Shown here piece by piece: positions 15,120 to 23,100 of a stretch of 52,190 nucleotides of DNA. The notes under the pieces are model-generated. The model ran no database searches, was not told the DNA's origin, and saw only the letters and a program-made list of their open reading frames with translations. The position numbers and the translations under genes are program-made. The DNA comes from Prevotella sp. UBA3675 (GTDB taxonomy: Bacteria > Bacteroidota > Bacteroidia > Bacteroidales > Bacteroidaceae): positions 1-52,190 of the forward strand of contig DFJI01000043.1 of the NCBI GenBank assembly GCA_002372235.1, in the 5' to 3' direction. How positions within the stretch are numbered: the first letter of the stretch is position 1; each line of letters begins with the position of its first letter.

Positions 15120-16085
15120 TTATTGATTCGAAAGACTGTTTATCTCTTCTATGGAAAGACCGGTGTACTTGGCTATCAGTTCCTCCGACATACCATCATC
15201 TTTCATCTTGAGGGCACTATTAAGTCGTCCTTCCGCGAGTCCTTTTTCACGTCCTTCCGCGAGTCCCTTTTCTCGTCCTTCCGCGAGTCCTTTTTCACGT
15301 CCTTCCGCGAGTCCTTCTAATCGTCCTTCTAATCGTCCTTCCACGAGTCCTTCTTGCTTAGCACCTTCAAGCACATCGTTCTGATACATCAGGATGTCAA
15401 GGTGGTTGTCATATTCGGCACGCTGCTTACGATCCATCTTCAGGTATTCCAGACGCTCGCGGGCTTCCTGCAGTCCAGGTGCAGTGGTGTCCTCCCTGAT
15501 GTGTCCGGTCTTCAGGTATTCCAGCCATTCCTCAAGGGGCGTTGTGGCCAGTTTGTTGAACTCGTTCACGCGTATGATATAGTATTCCGGGAACACCTCC
15601 TCGGGGGCTTGCATTCGCAAGGCTTCCTTGTCGCGCTGACCTATGCGAAGGTTGTCGCCAGTATGCACACCCGTCAGCTTCGTCTGACCGTGGTACAGAT
15701 AGTCCGCACCCTGACCCAGGTCGAAGTAAATGATGTTGATGGAGTAAACCTTCTTCACGTTCCTGTAGCTCTGTCCGCGTGAGATGTGTTCGGTGATGGC
15801 CTTGGCAACACCGTAGAGAACACGCTGCAGGTAATACAGCTCGCGCGTCTGCTGAATCTCAACCAGGATAATCTCGTCCTTGGAGTTCCTGGCCTTGATG
15901 TCCACGCGGTTGAATTTGTCGTCCTCGTATTCCTGGTTGCCTTCGCTCTCCAGTAGTTCCATGATGGTGATCTTCTCACCGAGGAGAACCGAAATCAGGC
16001 CCTCGAACACAACGAAGTCGGCCTTGTTCCTAAGCATGCGTTTGGCTGCCCAGTCGAATCTGACATATCTGTTTTCTTCGTTCAT
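15120..16085 (-). CDS. Rpn family recombination-promoting nuclease / PD-(D/E)XK putative transposase
   Basis: 321 aa. The N-terminal ~150 residues match the PD-(D/E)XK nuclease family often annotated as putative transposase: opening RYVRFDWAAKRMLRNKADF, then the catalytic core Asp62 in NRVDIKARN and Glu76-x-Gln78 in ILVEIQQ. Members of this family (Rpn) are DNA endonucleases that raise recombination rates; they are not true transposases. The C-terminal part contains a run of GLAEGREK octapeptides encoded by a 24-bp tandem repeat, common in this family and prone to copy-number change. Located between the PIN pair and a large noncoding repeat array. Confidence 0.88.
   Translation of the reverse strand: MNEENRYVRFDWAAKRMLRNKADFVVFEGLISVLLGEKITIMELLESEGNQEYEDDKFNRVDIKARNSKDEIILVEIQQTRELYYLQRVLYGVAKAITEHISRGQSYRNVKKVYSINIIYFDLGQGADYLYHGQTKLTGVHTGDNLRIGQRDKEALRMQAPEEVFPEYYIIRVNEFNKLATTPLEEWLEYLKTGHIREDTTAPGLQEARERLEYLKMDRKQRAEYDNHLDILMYQNDVLEGAKQEGLVEGRLEGRLEGLAEGREKGLAEGREKGLAEGREKGLAEGRLNSALKMKDDGMSEELIAKYTGLSIEEINSLSNQ
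15226..15357. repeat. 24-bp tandem repeat inside the Rpn gene
   Basis: Four 24-bp units, one 12-bp half unit and one degenerate unit, encoding E-G-R-E-K-G-L-A type repeats. All lengths are multiples of three. Confidence 0.85.
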
Positions 16086-16167
16086 CGCATTCCTATTTTA
16101 AGATTTCTTCTTTCTAAAACAACCAAAATAAAATACTATTTTTATTGATATAAATCAATTCAGTTTA

Positions 16168-16175
16168 CAAAAGTA
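16168..16175 (-). promoter_or_regulatory. Possible -7 box of the Rpn gene
   Basis: TACTTTTG on the minus strand about 85 nt before the start codon; no convincing TTTG at the -33 position. Confidence 0.35.
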
Positions 16176-16463
16176 CATAAACTATCACAATTTCTTTGGA
16201 TAATTTTATATGTATTTATGAAAATTCGTACATTTTATAGTTTTTTTAAAAATCATATATCAAGTATTGAGCGGTTGTCTAAGGATTTTAAGGATTTAAG
16301 GATTCCTTTTTTCATCACGCAATGCAGTGAGACATATCCTTAAAATCCTATAATCCTTAGAAAAAACATCAGTAGGCATGAGCTATGTCTGAGCCATATC
16401 TTTATGGATCCCTATAATCCTTAGAAAAAAAACATCAATCTGGTACAGTAGGCATAGGCAAGA

Positions 16464-16495
16464 AAAAAAAAAACTATGCGGGGCCCCACATAGTT
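16464..16495 (-). terminator. Terminator-like hairpin in repeat unit 1
   Basis: Palindrome at 16472-16495 followed on the minus strand by a run of T. Confidence 0.6.
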
Positions 16496-16645
16496 CCTTG
16501 AGAAGAAGGATAAAAAGCGGTTGTCTAAGGATTTTAAGGATTTAAGGATTCTTTTTTTTCATCACACAATGAGTGAGACATATCTTTAAAATCCTATAAT
16601 CCTTAGAAAAAAAAACATCAATCTGGTGCAGTAGGCATAGGCAAG

Positions 16646-16678
16646 AAAAAAAGAAACTATGCGGGGCCCCACATAGTT
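16646..16678 (-). terminator. Terminator-like hairpin in repeat unit 2
   Basis: Palindrome at 16655-16678 followed on the minus strand by a T-rich tract interrupted by one C. Confidence 0.6.
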
Positions 16679-16826
16679 TCTTGAGAAGAAGAATAAAAAG
16701 CGGTTGTCTAAGGATTTTAAGGATTTAAGGATTCTTTTTTTTCATCACACAATGAGTGAGACATATCCTTAAAATCCTATAATCCTTAGAAAAAAAACAT
16801 CAATCTGGTGCAGTAGGCATAGGCAA

Positions 16827-16859
16827 GAAAAAAAAAACTATGCGGGGCCCCACATAGTT
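16827..16859 (-). terminator. Terminator of the HU-smalltalk transcript (repeat unit 3)
   Basis: Palindrome at 16836-16859 followed on the minus strand by ten T. It is the first of three such hairpins met by RNA polymerase, 28 nt after the smalltalk stop codon. Confidence 0.7.
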
Positions 16860-16887
16860 TCTTGAGAAGAAGGATAAAAAAAGCTAA

Positions 16888-17004
16888 TTAGCTGTTCAGG
16901 AGTGCGGTGGCCTCTGCACCGCCCATAGCTCCGAGGAGGGCTGAACCTATTGCGATGAGCACCTTGATCAGTATGCTCCATACTTTTTGCTGCGTGTTTT
17001 CCAT
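16888..17004 (-). CDS. Smalltalk protein (38-aa membrane peptide)
   Basis: 38 aa: Met-Glu-Asn-Thr opening, then VWSILIKVLIAIGSALLGAM and a short GGAEATALLNS end. One amphipathic-to-hydrophobic helix fills most of the peptide. This matches the Bacteroidetes family named smalltalk protein: very short, a Trp near the N-terminus, then IxKVxIAIxSAxxG, typically encoded next to an HU-like DNA-binding protein, exactly as here. Function is not established; a membrane-active or holin-like role is conjecture. Start chosen at 17004 because it gives the family N-terminus; the HU gene stop is 113 nt upstream, with C/G-rich palindromes between. Confidence 0.85.
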   Translation of the reverse strand: MENTQQKVWSILIKVLIAIGSALLGAMGGAEATALLNS

Positions 17005-17037
17005 AGAATCTGATTTACTTATTATTTAGTCTTTATA

Positions 17038-17112
17038 ATCCCCCCTTCCCCTCGGGAGGGGTTAGGGGGTGGGTTGTTTCCCCTCGGGAGAGGGGTTAGG
17101 GGGTGCGTTGTT
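17038..17112. repeat. Two C/G-rich palindromic elements between HU-like gene and smalltalk gene
   Basis: Two copies of CCCCTCGGGAGGGG-type palindromes each followed by TTAGGGGGTG. Relatives lie at 26979-27033, 28636-28696, 51795-51825 and 51949-51980. Confidence 0.8.
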
Positions 17113-17117
17113 AGGGT

Positions 17118-17618
17118 TTAGGGCTGCTCCTCTACCGATCCGCTGGTGCCGCCGCCCTGCTGCTGTCCGCTGTCGGTGCCGGCCTCGTCGTCCTCCTCCA
17201 GGTAGGTGGCGTTCTTAGGCAGTTCGGCCACCCTCACTCCACGGGTGAGCTCCTTCACCATGCGGTTGCCGTCGGCCTTGGTTTCGGGATAGAAGAGCAC
17301 GCGCACGCCCTTCACGTTCTTCTTGATGTCGAACTCCTCCATAGTCTCGGCGCCGGTGGTTCTCACGCCCAGCTTGAACGATCCCAGATAGGGAATGGTG
17401 ACCTTGAGTGAGCGCTGCACCTCCTTCTTGATGGCGGGTCCCAGCTCGGAGAGCACTGCCAGGATGTCGGCCCGCTTCACGGTGCAGTTATCCTCAATCT
17501 CGCTGGCCAGGTCCTCAATCTGCACCTTGTCCATGATGACTGCTCGACCATACCACTTGCCATAGGCGTTCTTCATCTCCTTGTTGTTGTTCTGATACTT
17601 CTTAATAAATAGTGACAT
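17118..17618 (-). CDS. HU-family (IHF/HU-like) DNA-binding protein with acidic tail
   Basis: 166 aa. This is the divergent HU-like family of Bacteroidetes: MSLFIKKYQNNN start, Tyr-Gly-Lys-Trp-Tyr-Gly-Arg motif, helical segment DLASEIEDNCTVKRADILAVLSELGPAIKKEV, then the beta arm VTIPYLGSFKLGVRTTG. The C-terminus is acidic and Gly/Gln-rich (EEDDEAGTDSGQQQGGG). It binds and bends DNA in the nucleoid. A promoter at 17784-17815 would transcribe it with the smalltalk gene downstream. Confidence 0.9.
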   Translation of the reverse strand: MSLFIKKYQNNNKEMKNAYGKWYGRAVIMDKVQIEDLASEIEDNCTVKRADILAVLSELGPAIKKEVQRSLKVTIPYLGSFKLGVRTTGAETMEEFDIKKNVKGVRVLFYPETKADGNRMVKELTRGVRVAELPKNATYLEEDDEAGTDSGQQQGGGTSGSVEEQP

Positions 17619-17783
17619 AATTTTTAAAGTGTGTTTTTTTAAAAGGGTTAATTACTAATGTTAATTGTTCTCGTTTGTTTTTTTGATTTGTTTTTTTAAA
17701 GGTTTGTTTCTCATGGTGTCTTTCGCGATCGACATTCTGTTGTTGCGCTCAGGAGCATTGCTGCTGTTTTCCTGATTGCGATG

Positions 17784-17815
17784 CAAAGGTACGATGGTTT
17801 TTCCAGTCCTACAAG
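17784..17815 (-). promoter_or_regulatory. Promoter of the HU-like/smalltalk genes
   Basis: Minus strand CTTG (17812-17815), 20-nt spacer, TACCTTTG (17784-17791). It gives a ~160-nt leader before the HU-like start codon at 17618. Confidence 0.6.
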
Positions 17816-17819
17816 AGGT

Positions 17820-17879
17820 GATGGGGCTAAAGATGGGGCTAAAGACCAGGCTAAACAATAGGCTAAAGTCAGGACTAAA
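17820..17879. repeat. 12-bp tandem repeat, five units
   Basis: Five contiguous 12-bp units (GATGGGGCTAAA twice, then three variants ending in GGCTAAA or GACTAAA). The last unit contains the stop codon of the upstream RteC-like gene; the first borders the -33 box of the HU promoter. Confidence 0.9.
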
Positions 17880-18285
17880 CAGCTGTTGAACCTTTGCAAA
17901 TGCTCGTCCAAATCGTGTTTACAGGGTATTTATCCATCATTATCTGGTATCGCTCCAGATAGTTCAAATTCTTCATTCCTTTGCGTTGCCGTGCACGCAG
18001 TGCGGTCACGTATGGATTACGCGATGGTTCGATGTGCAGCAGGGTGCATCCTCGCCTCACGATGTCGGCAAAGGTGAGCAGCATGCCGTAGTCGTCGTGC
18101 AGGATGCCCGTCTCGAAGGCATAGTAGAGTGCCTCCATGAGGTCGGCCTTCGATCCTGTCCAGGTGAGTCCCTCGTGTTCGTGATGTTGCTTGAGCAGCC
18201 GGTCCACCTCTTGCGCCATCTGCATCATGGCCTGCCGCTGCTTCATCTGCCGGTTGCTGACAAAAGCTGTAGTAGATTCGTTCAT
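17875..18285 (-). CDS. RteC-domain-like small protein
   Basis: 136 aa. The second half resembles the C-terminal part of RteC, the Bacteroides regulator of conjugative-transposon excision: LTWTGSKADLMEALYYAFETGILHDD aligns with the WTGSK-x-LiELiYAL pattern, and the later RNPYVTALRARQRKGMKNLNYLERYQ fits the RteC end. The N-terminal RteC region is missing, so this is a stand-alone C-terminal module. It precedes the HU-like and smalltalk genes on the same strand, and its upstream ~75 nt are shared with the M15 peptidase gene at 26511. I am fairly sure of the resemblance, not of the function. Confidence 0.6.
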   Translation of the reverse strand: MNESTTAFVSNRQMKQRQAMMQMAQEVDRLLKQHHEHEGLTWTGSKADLMEALYYAFETGILHDDYGMLLTFADIVRRGCTLLHIEPSRNPYVTALRARQRKGMKNLNYLERYQIMMDKYPVNTIWTSICKGSTAV

Positions 18286-18357
18286 TGTTGTTTCTTCTTC
18301 AGATGCTATATATTTATATTAATAAGGTGTGAAGGGGTGAAAAGTCCCTTTCCGGGT

Positions 18358-18428
18358 GCAAAATTAGCGGTTTAGTGTGCAACAGGTGTTCACAACCAAG
18401 GATTAGAGTGTTAAAAATCGGGGATTTT
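18358..18428 (-). promoter_or_regulatory. Conserved promoter region upstream of the RteC-like gene
   Basis: Contains the -7 box TAATTTTG (18359-18366) and an upstream block including CTGTTGCACACTAAAC and TTGGTTGTGAACA. The reverse complement closely matches 26354-26428 upstream of the M15 peptidase gene, including the box and its spacing. Confidence 0.75.
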
Positions 18429-18445
18429 CAGATTTTTTAATTGTT

Positions 18446-18566
18446 GGGGGAGGGGCTGGGAGGGAACGGGGAGGGGCTGGGACTAACTGGGAGGAGCTGG
18501 GACTGAGACTGGGACTGACTGGGACTGAGACTGGGAATGGCTGGGAGGGGCTGGGACGGGGACTTT
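18446..18566. repeat. CTGGGAC-type tandem minisatellite
   Basis: Degenerate tandem array of CTGGGACTGA, CTGGGACTAA and CTGGGAGGGG words. A second array of the same words is at 32290-32402. No gene here. Confidence 0.85.
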
Positions 18567-18616
18567 AAAAAAATGCAGCTGCTGCATTCCCCTGTTCGGG
18601 GACTTGCAGCAGCTGC
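18567..18616 (-). terminator. Terminator after the second small acidic protein gene
   Basis: Arms TGCAGCAGCTGC / GCAGCTGCTGCA (12 bp) plus an inner CCCC/GGGG pair, followed on the minus strand by seven T. It ends the giant gene 2 / small protein transcript. Confidence 0.8.
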
Positions 18617-18637
18617 CGGTTCACGATGGTCGGCGCT

Positions 18638-20144
18638 CAGCCCATCTCGCTTCCCTACCCCCCTTGCGGGAGAGGCTAGGTGAGGAGAGGCTTACGCTTC
18701 TTTTTACTACTTGTTGTCGTCTTCCTCCTCCTCGTCTTTCCAGACGTCGCGACCGCGACGGGAGAAGTGGCCGGGGTCGTCGCCGCCAGTCAGGTGCTCA
18801 TCGTCGTCGCCAAGACCTTCGGCTGGCTTGTCGCTGTTCGTAGAGCCGATGCAAAGGTGGTAGTGGGTGACCACGCGAGTCACCGACACCACAGGAGAGA
18901 TATATGCTTTCTTGTTCATTTTTCTGTTTTTTTATTTTGTTCCTAATTCTGTTTAAATTTTCGTCGCCTTTCTCACTTCACCACCTTGCGACCGTTCACG
19001 ATGTAGATGCCCTTCTGCTTGAACGTCTCCACCTTGCGGCCCTGCAGGTCGTAGGCTGTGCCGTCGGCAGCGGTCTTCGGCTGAGCCAGCTCGGTGATGC
19101 CAGTCACTACGTCGTCACCGAAGTCGAACGATACGCGGGCAGCAGCAGGCTCCTCCGACTCGTTCTCGAAGTAAGCACGGAAGGCCTTGGCGCTCGATTC
19201 CTTCTGGGCAGCACCGTCGTGGTAGAAGAAAGTATTGCCCTGAATCAGCGCGAAGCTCACATTGGTCAGGTTGGTCGAAGCAGCGTGAGTACCCTTCATG
19301 GTGTACTGGATGTTGTCGTTGCCATCGGCAGTCTTCGTGATGTTCTGCAGACCGTTGGCAGGCAGCACCACGCCATTGATGGTGTAGCTCGTGCCGGCGG
19401 AATTGGTCTTCACTAAGAACGGAGTGCCGGCAGGAATCACGGTCGTCTCGCTATCGAAGTTGTCGAAGTTCAGGGTCACGCCCTTGGCCTCGTCGTAGCT
19501 GATGCCGGTGAAGTTCTTCACCTTCGTGGCAGAGAACTTATTCTTTATGCCAGTGACGGTCATGTCGAAGGGCAGCACTAGTCCGTTCCAGCCCTCTACG
19601 AGCGTGCGGTTGAAGGTGACGTTTCCGTAGCGTTCTATCGTATTAGAAACAGCATAGGTCTCAGTCTCATTGATAGTGATGCTCTCAGCCTCGGCCTTGA
19701 CAAGTGACACATCACTCAGATATGTATTACCACTATTATAGAGGTGCAGCACATAGTTGCCAGCAGCAGGGAGACTGAAAATCTTCTCTACGCTCACCCA
19801 GTTCTTCTCAGTTGCCTGCGGATAGAGTATATCGAAAATCGGCTCTTCGGCGTCAATCTGGATAGAAGCCTTGAACCAATTGTTCGTACTATTCTCATGT
19901 GAACGATACTTGAACGAGAGTTTATAGACGGTGTTGCCTTTCAGAGGCATGGTGTAGCTGCCATCGTTGCCATATACCCAAGCACCATCTGTATTATAGT
20001 ACCATGCGGTGCCGTTCGATGTAGCTTCACCCAGTCCGGTAATCTGCTGTCCCCAAGCATTGTTGCTACGTGTCCAGCCCTTCGGGTTGTTGCCATTGGC
20101 AATGGCCATGTTACCATTGAAGATAGCATCCACATCGGTGGCAT
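18638..20144. repeat. Long direct repeat, copy 2
   Basis: Partner of 8530-10034, covering the end of giant gene 2, the 70-aa gene and the C/G-rich tail. Confidence 0.9.
18707..18919 (-). CDS. 70-aa acidic small protein, copy 2
   Basis: 70 aa, unknown function, paralogue of 8597-8809. The first 33 residues are identical (MNKKAYISPVVSVTRV...TNSDKPA); the rest differs by conservative changes (Glu/Asp swaps, GDDDEHLTGGDDPG for GEDEHLTGGDNPG) and keeps the acidic DEEEEDDN end. It lies 53 nt after giant gene 2 and is followed by a strong terminator, so it is probably made from the same transcript as the giant protein. Confidence 0.65.
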   Translation of the reverse strand: MNKKAYISPVVSVTRVVTHYHLCIGSTNSDKPAEGLGDDDEHLTGGDDPGHFSRRGRDVWKDEEEEDDNK

Positions 20145-23100
20145 TTGCCGTGAGTGCATCGGTAGCATCGGCCACGGTCTGCTGCATGGCAGTAATTGTA
20201 GATTTCAGATTCTCAACTTCCTGATTGATAGCCTTAGCTGTAGCAATGGTTTCGCCCAGAATAGCTACGTTGTAGGGAGCGAACTCGTCCTTTTCGAAGC
20301 CGAGCGGAGTAGCAGCGGCTACCTTGCTTTCGGCATTGCTGATAGCAGTGTTCAGAGCAGTATAGTCAGCAGCCTCGGCAACAGGGAATTCCTCAACGAG
20401 ATACAGGGTCACATTGTCGAACCACATCTTCGGAGTACTAGCTGAACCACCCGTACCACCTATTACACCCACATTGAGAGTAGCATCGGTAGCCGTATGT
20501 ACGAGTGTAAAGTTGAAAGCTGTGGCTTTCCACTCATTGTAGGTGAAACTCTTCTCATCGCTATATATATAGCCAGCATCACTGCCTTCGAGTGTACCAG
20601 CAGCGAGATTGTTTATACCGAAGTAGTTGCTGTTGAGCGAATTATTAGTATTATTCACATTGATGCCCTCATAGTATAACACATATTTACCAGGAGCCAG
20701 CGTAACAGTCTGCTGGTAGCGAGCCTGATCACTCCAGCCTGAAGACAGGTGAAGAGTACCACCCTCACTCTTTCCATACATATCAGCAGCAGGAGCAGCA
20801 ACCCCATTCGTACCATTCTGAGCGGCTGAGCCATACTGGGCAGCAATACCCTGTGAAGCAGTACTGCTAAATGTAAAGGCCTGATTCCATCCCTTCACAG
20901 CATGCACGTAAGGCTTTTCTTCAGTTCCCGGCTCAATAAGTTCACCATTCCAGCCTTCAGCATCGTCGAAGTCGGCATTGGTCAGTGTCACTTTCTGCCA
21001 TGAGGCAAAGTTGGCCAAAAGTGCTGTAGCCTTGTTGTCAGCCTCGCTGGCTGTGGCTTCAGCATTGGCAGCATATTCGCTGGCAGCGGTGATGTCGGTC
21101 TCAATGCTCTCAGCAAGGAATGCATTCAGGGCAGTAGCCTTCTTAGCCACACCGGCCAGGTTCTTACGTGCCACGATGGTGGTCTCAGCAGCAGTGATAG
21201 CAGCGTTCAGTGTGCTCACGCCTGCATCGATATCGTCCTGCACGAGTGAGGTGAGCAGAGCCTCGGCGTCGGCAATGGCATCGGTCAGAGCCTGTACGCC
21301 ACCGCCAATCTTGGCGTTAGTGGCATTAGCCTGTGCGATGGCAGCATTCAGTTCGGAGTAGTCCACGTTCACCTGCTCATACTTCATGTTCTTGAAGCCA
21401 ATCCAGTCGAAGTTGTTGCCATCGGCCACGATGAGCTTGATGGTCAGCACTCCATTGTCGCCCACGGTTCCGTAGGCTGTGGCCTTGCTCACGTAGAAGT
21501 TGCCATTCTGAACACCAGTGATGGTGGCGGTAGCAGCATTATCCACCTGCAGGGCAGCACCTGTGGGAAGAGCAGAAGCCCTAATGAACATATCGGCACT
21601 CACCTTATAATTGCCTGCTTCCAGACCCGTGACAGTAGCGGTCATGGTCTTGGCAGCCAATGTGCCCGAGCCTACCCAGTATTCAACAAGAGGTACGGCA
21701 AAGCCTGTCTCACCAAAGTCACCGGCAGCACTCCACGTGTTCACATGCAGACCAGCCCAGTCATTGATTTCGCTATCCCATGCGCTGATGAGGAACTGGC
21801 TCACGGCAGGACTTTCGGCACGCCATCCTGTCGTAGCATTCGGATTGACAAGAGCGTTGGCCTCTTCGGTGGTCAATGTGTTGTTGTCATACTTAGTCTT
21901 CGGAGTTGTGTAATAAGCATCCAGAGCCTCAGCCGTATAGACGTTAGTTGCATCTACGATAGCCTTCATCTGAGTGAGCTTTTCATTAGCTGCAGTATAG
22001 GCTGCAATCGATGTGTTGGCATTGCTGATGGCTGTGCGAAGCTCTTCCAAGATAGTGTTCAGTTCTTCCTTCGTGTTGCTCATTGAAGCATCCTGAGCAG
22101 CAGCCTTCTTTGTATTGAGTGCTGAAAGAACATCACTATTCATCTTGCCATCAGGTATGTTGTTTGTCAGTTCATTATTGATGAAGTTCAGCGTAACCGA
22201 CTTCACGGTTGCCTCGGTGGTGAACAGCTTCGGAGCATAGATGGACACCCAGTTGTTGGCGAACGTTGCTGAAACGCCCAGCTCAACAGTGGTTTCCTCA
22301 GCAAGTGAGAAGGTGAGGAAGCGGTATTCCCAACCGAATCCTTCGCCATTGCAGTTATATGTTCCGTCTTCAGCAAAATTGGCAGCACCGCTTGTGTCAA
22401 CACCGCGTCCACGGTTGCCCTTCATCAGGAAGTCAACGGTCACGGGGTCAGCATCGCCCAGCTTGTAGTAGAGATAGCCACTGGTGCCGGCATTTCCGCG
22501 TCCGATTGCCGAGATGGCATAATCGCCAGCAGGCAGAGTGACCGTTTGATTTGCAGTACGTGTGTTGCTTCCCCATTCGTTCCAGTAGGTTTCACCATCG
22601 GCCACGTAGCCTTCTCCGTTACGATCCTCAGCAAAGTCCTCTGTCCAGGCTCCAAGTGCTGAATTTTCAGTATAGGTAGTGGTGATTAAAGTGTATTCTG
22701 CTACTTTAAGGGACTGTGTGCTTGCAAGCACTGTAGCTGCCGTCGATTCACTATTGGCTGCATAACCATCGGCAGTTTCAGCATCGATACCCAATGTCTT
22801 AGCATGAGCAATCTCGGCCACCAAAGCATCGTAGTTGGCCTTTGCTGCGGTGAATGTAGCTACAGCGGCATTGATATTGTCAACAGCGGCAAAATATTCT
22901 TCAACAGTAGATGGAGCTGTTGCAGGATTCATTATGTTGTAGAGAGCTGCCTTCTCAGTTCCCACCACATTAGCATATTCAGATGAATTGTATATCTCTA
23001 ATGCTTCTGCTCTTGTCTGTGCATAGGCATTCTCAGCTGACGTGTAGGTAATAGTTACCTTGTCAATGAAAAGGTGAGGCATAGCTGCTGAACCTGAATT

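Larger units (their letters stand above)
16271..16882. repeat. Threefold tandem noncoding repeat (~183-bp unit)
   Basis: Units start at 16271, 16517 and 16700 with the same GCGGTTGTCTAAGGATTTTA opening. Units 2 and 3 are ~183 bp and nearly identical; unit 1 is ~246 bp because an internal part is duplicated. Each unit holds two inverted repeats: a CTAAGGAT...ATCCTTAG stem of ~25 bp and a 24-bp palindrome AACTATG-CGGGGCCCCA-CATAGTT. No protein gene is present. It lies just downstream of the smalltalk gene and forms most of the 16086-16887 gap; the remainder (16086-16270) is A+T-rich. Confidence 0.9.

Noticed and set aside
15120..16085. Calling the Rpn-type gene an insertion sequence
   Set aside because: No terminal inverted repeats or target duplications were seen; the family are nucleases despite the transposase label.
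16271..16882. Tandem array considered as a CRISPR
   Set aside because: Units are ~183 bp and nearly identical throughout, without short repeats separated by unique spacers, and no cas genes are present.
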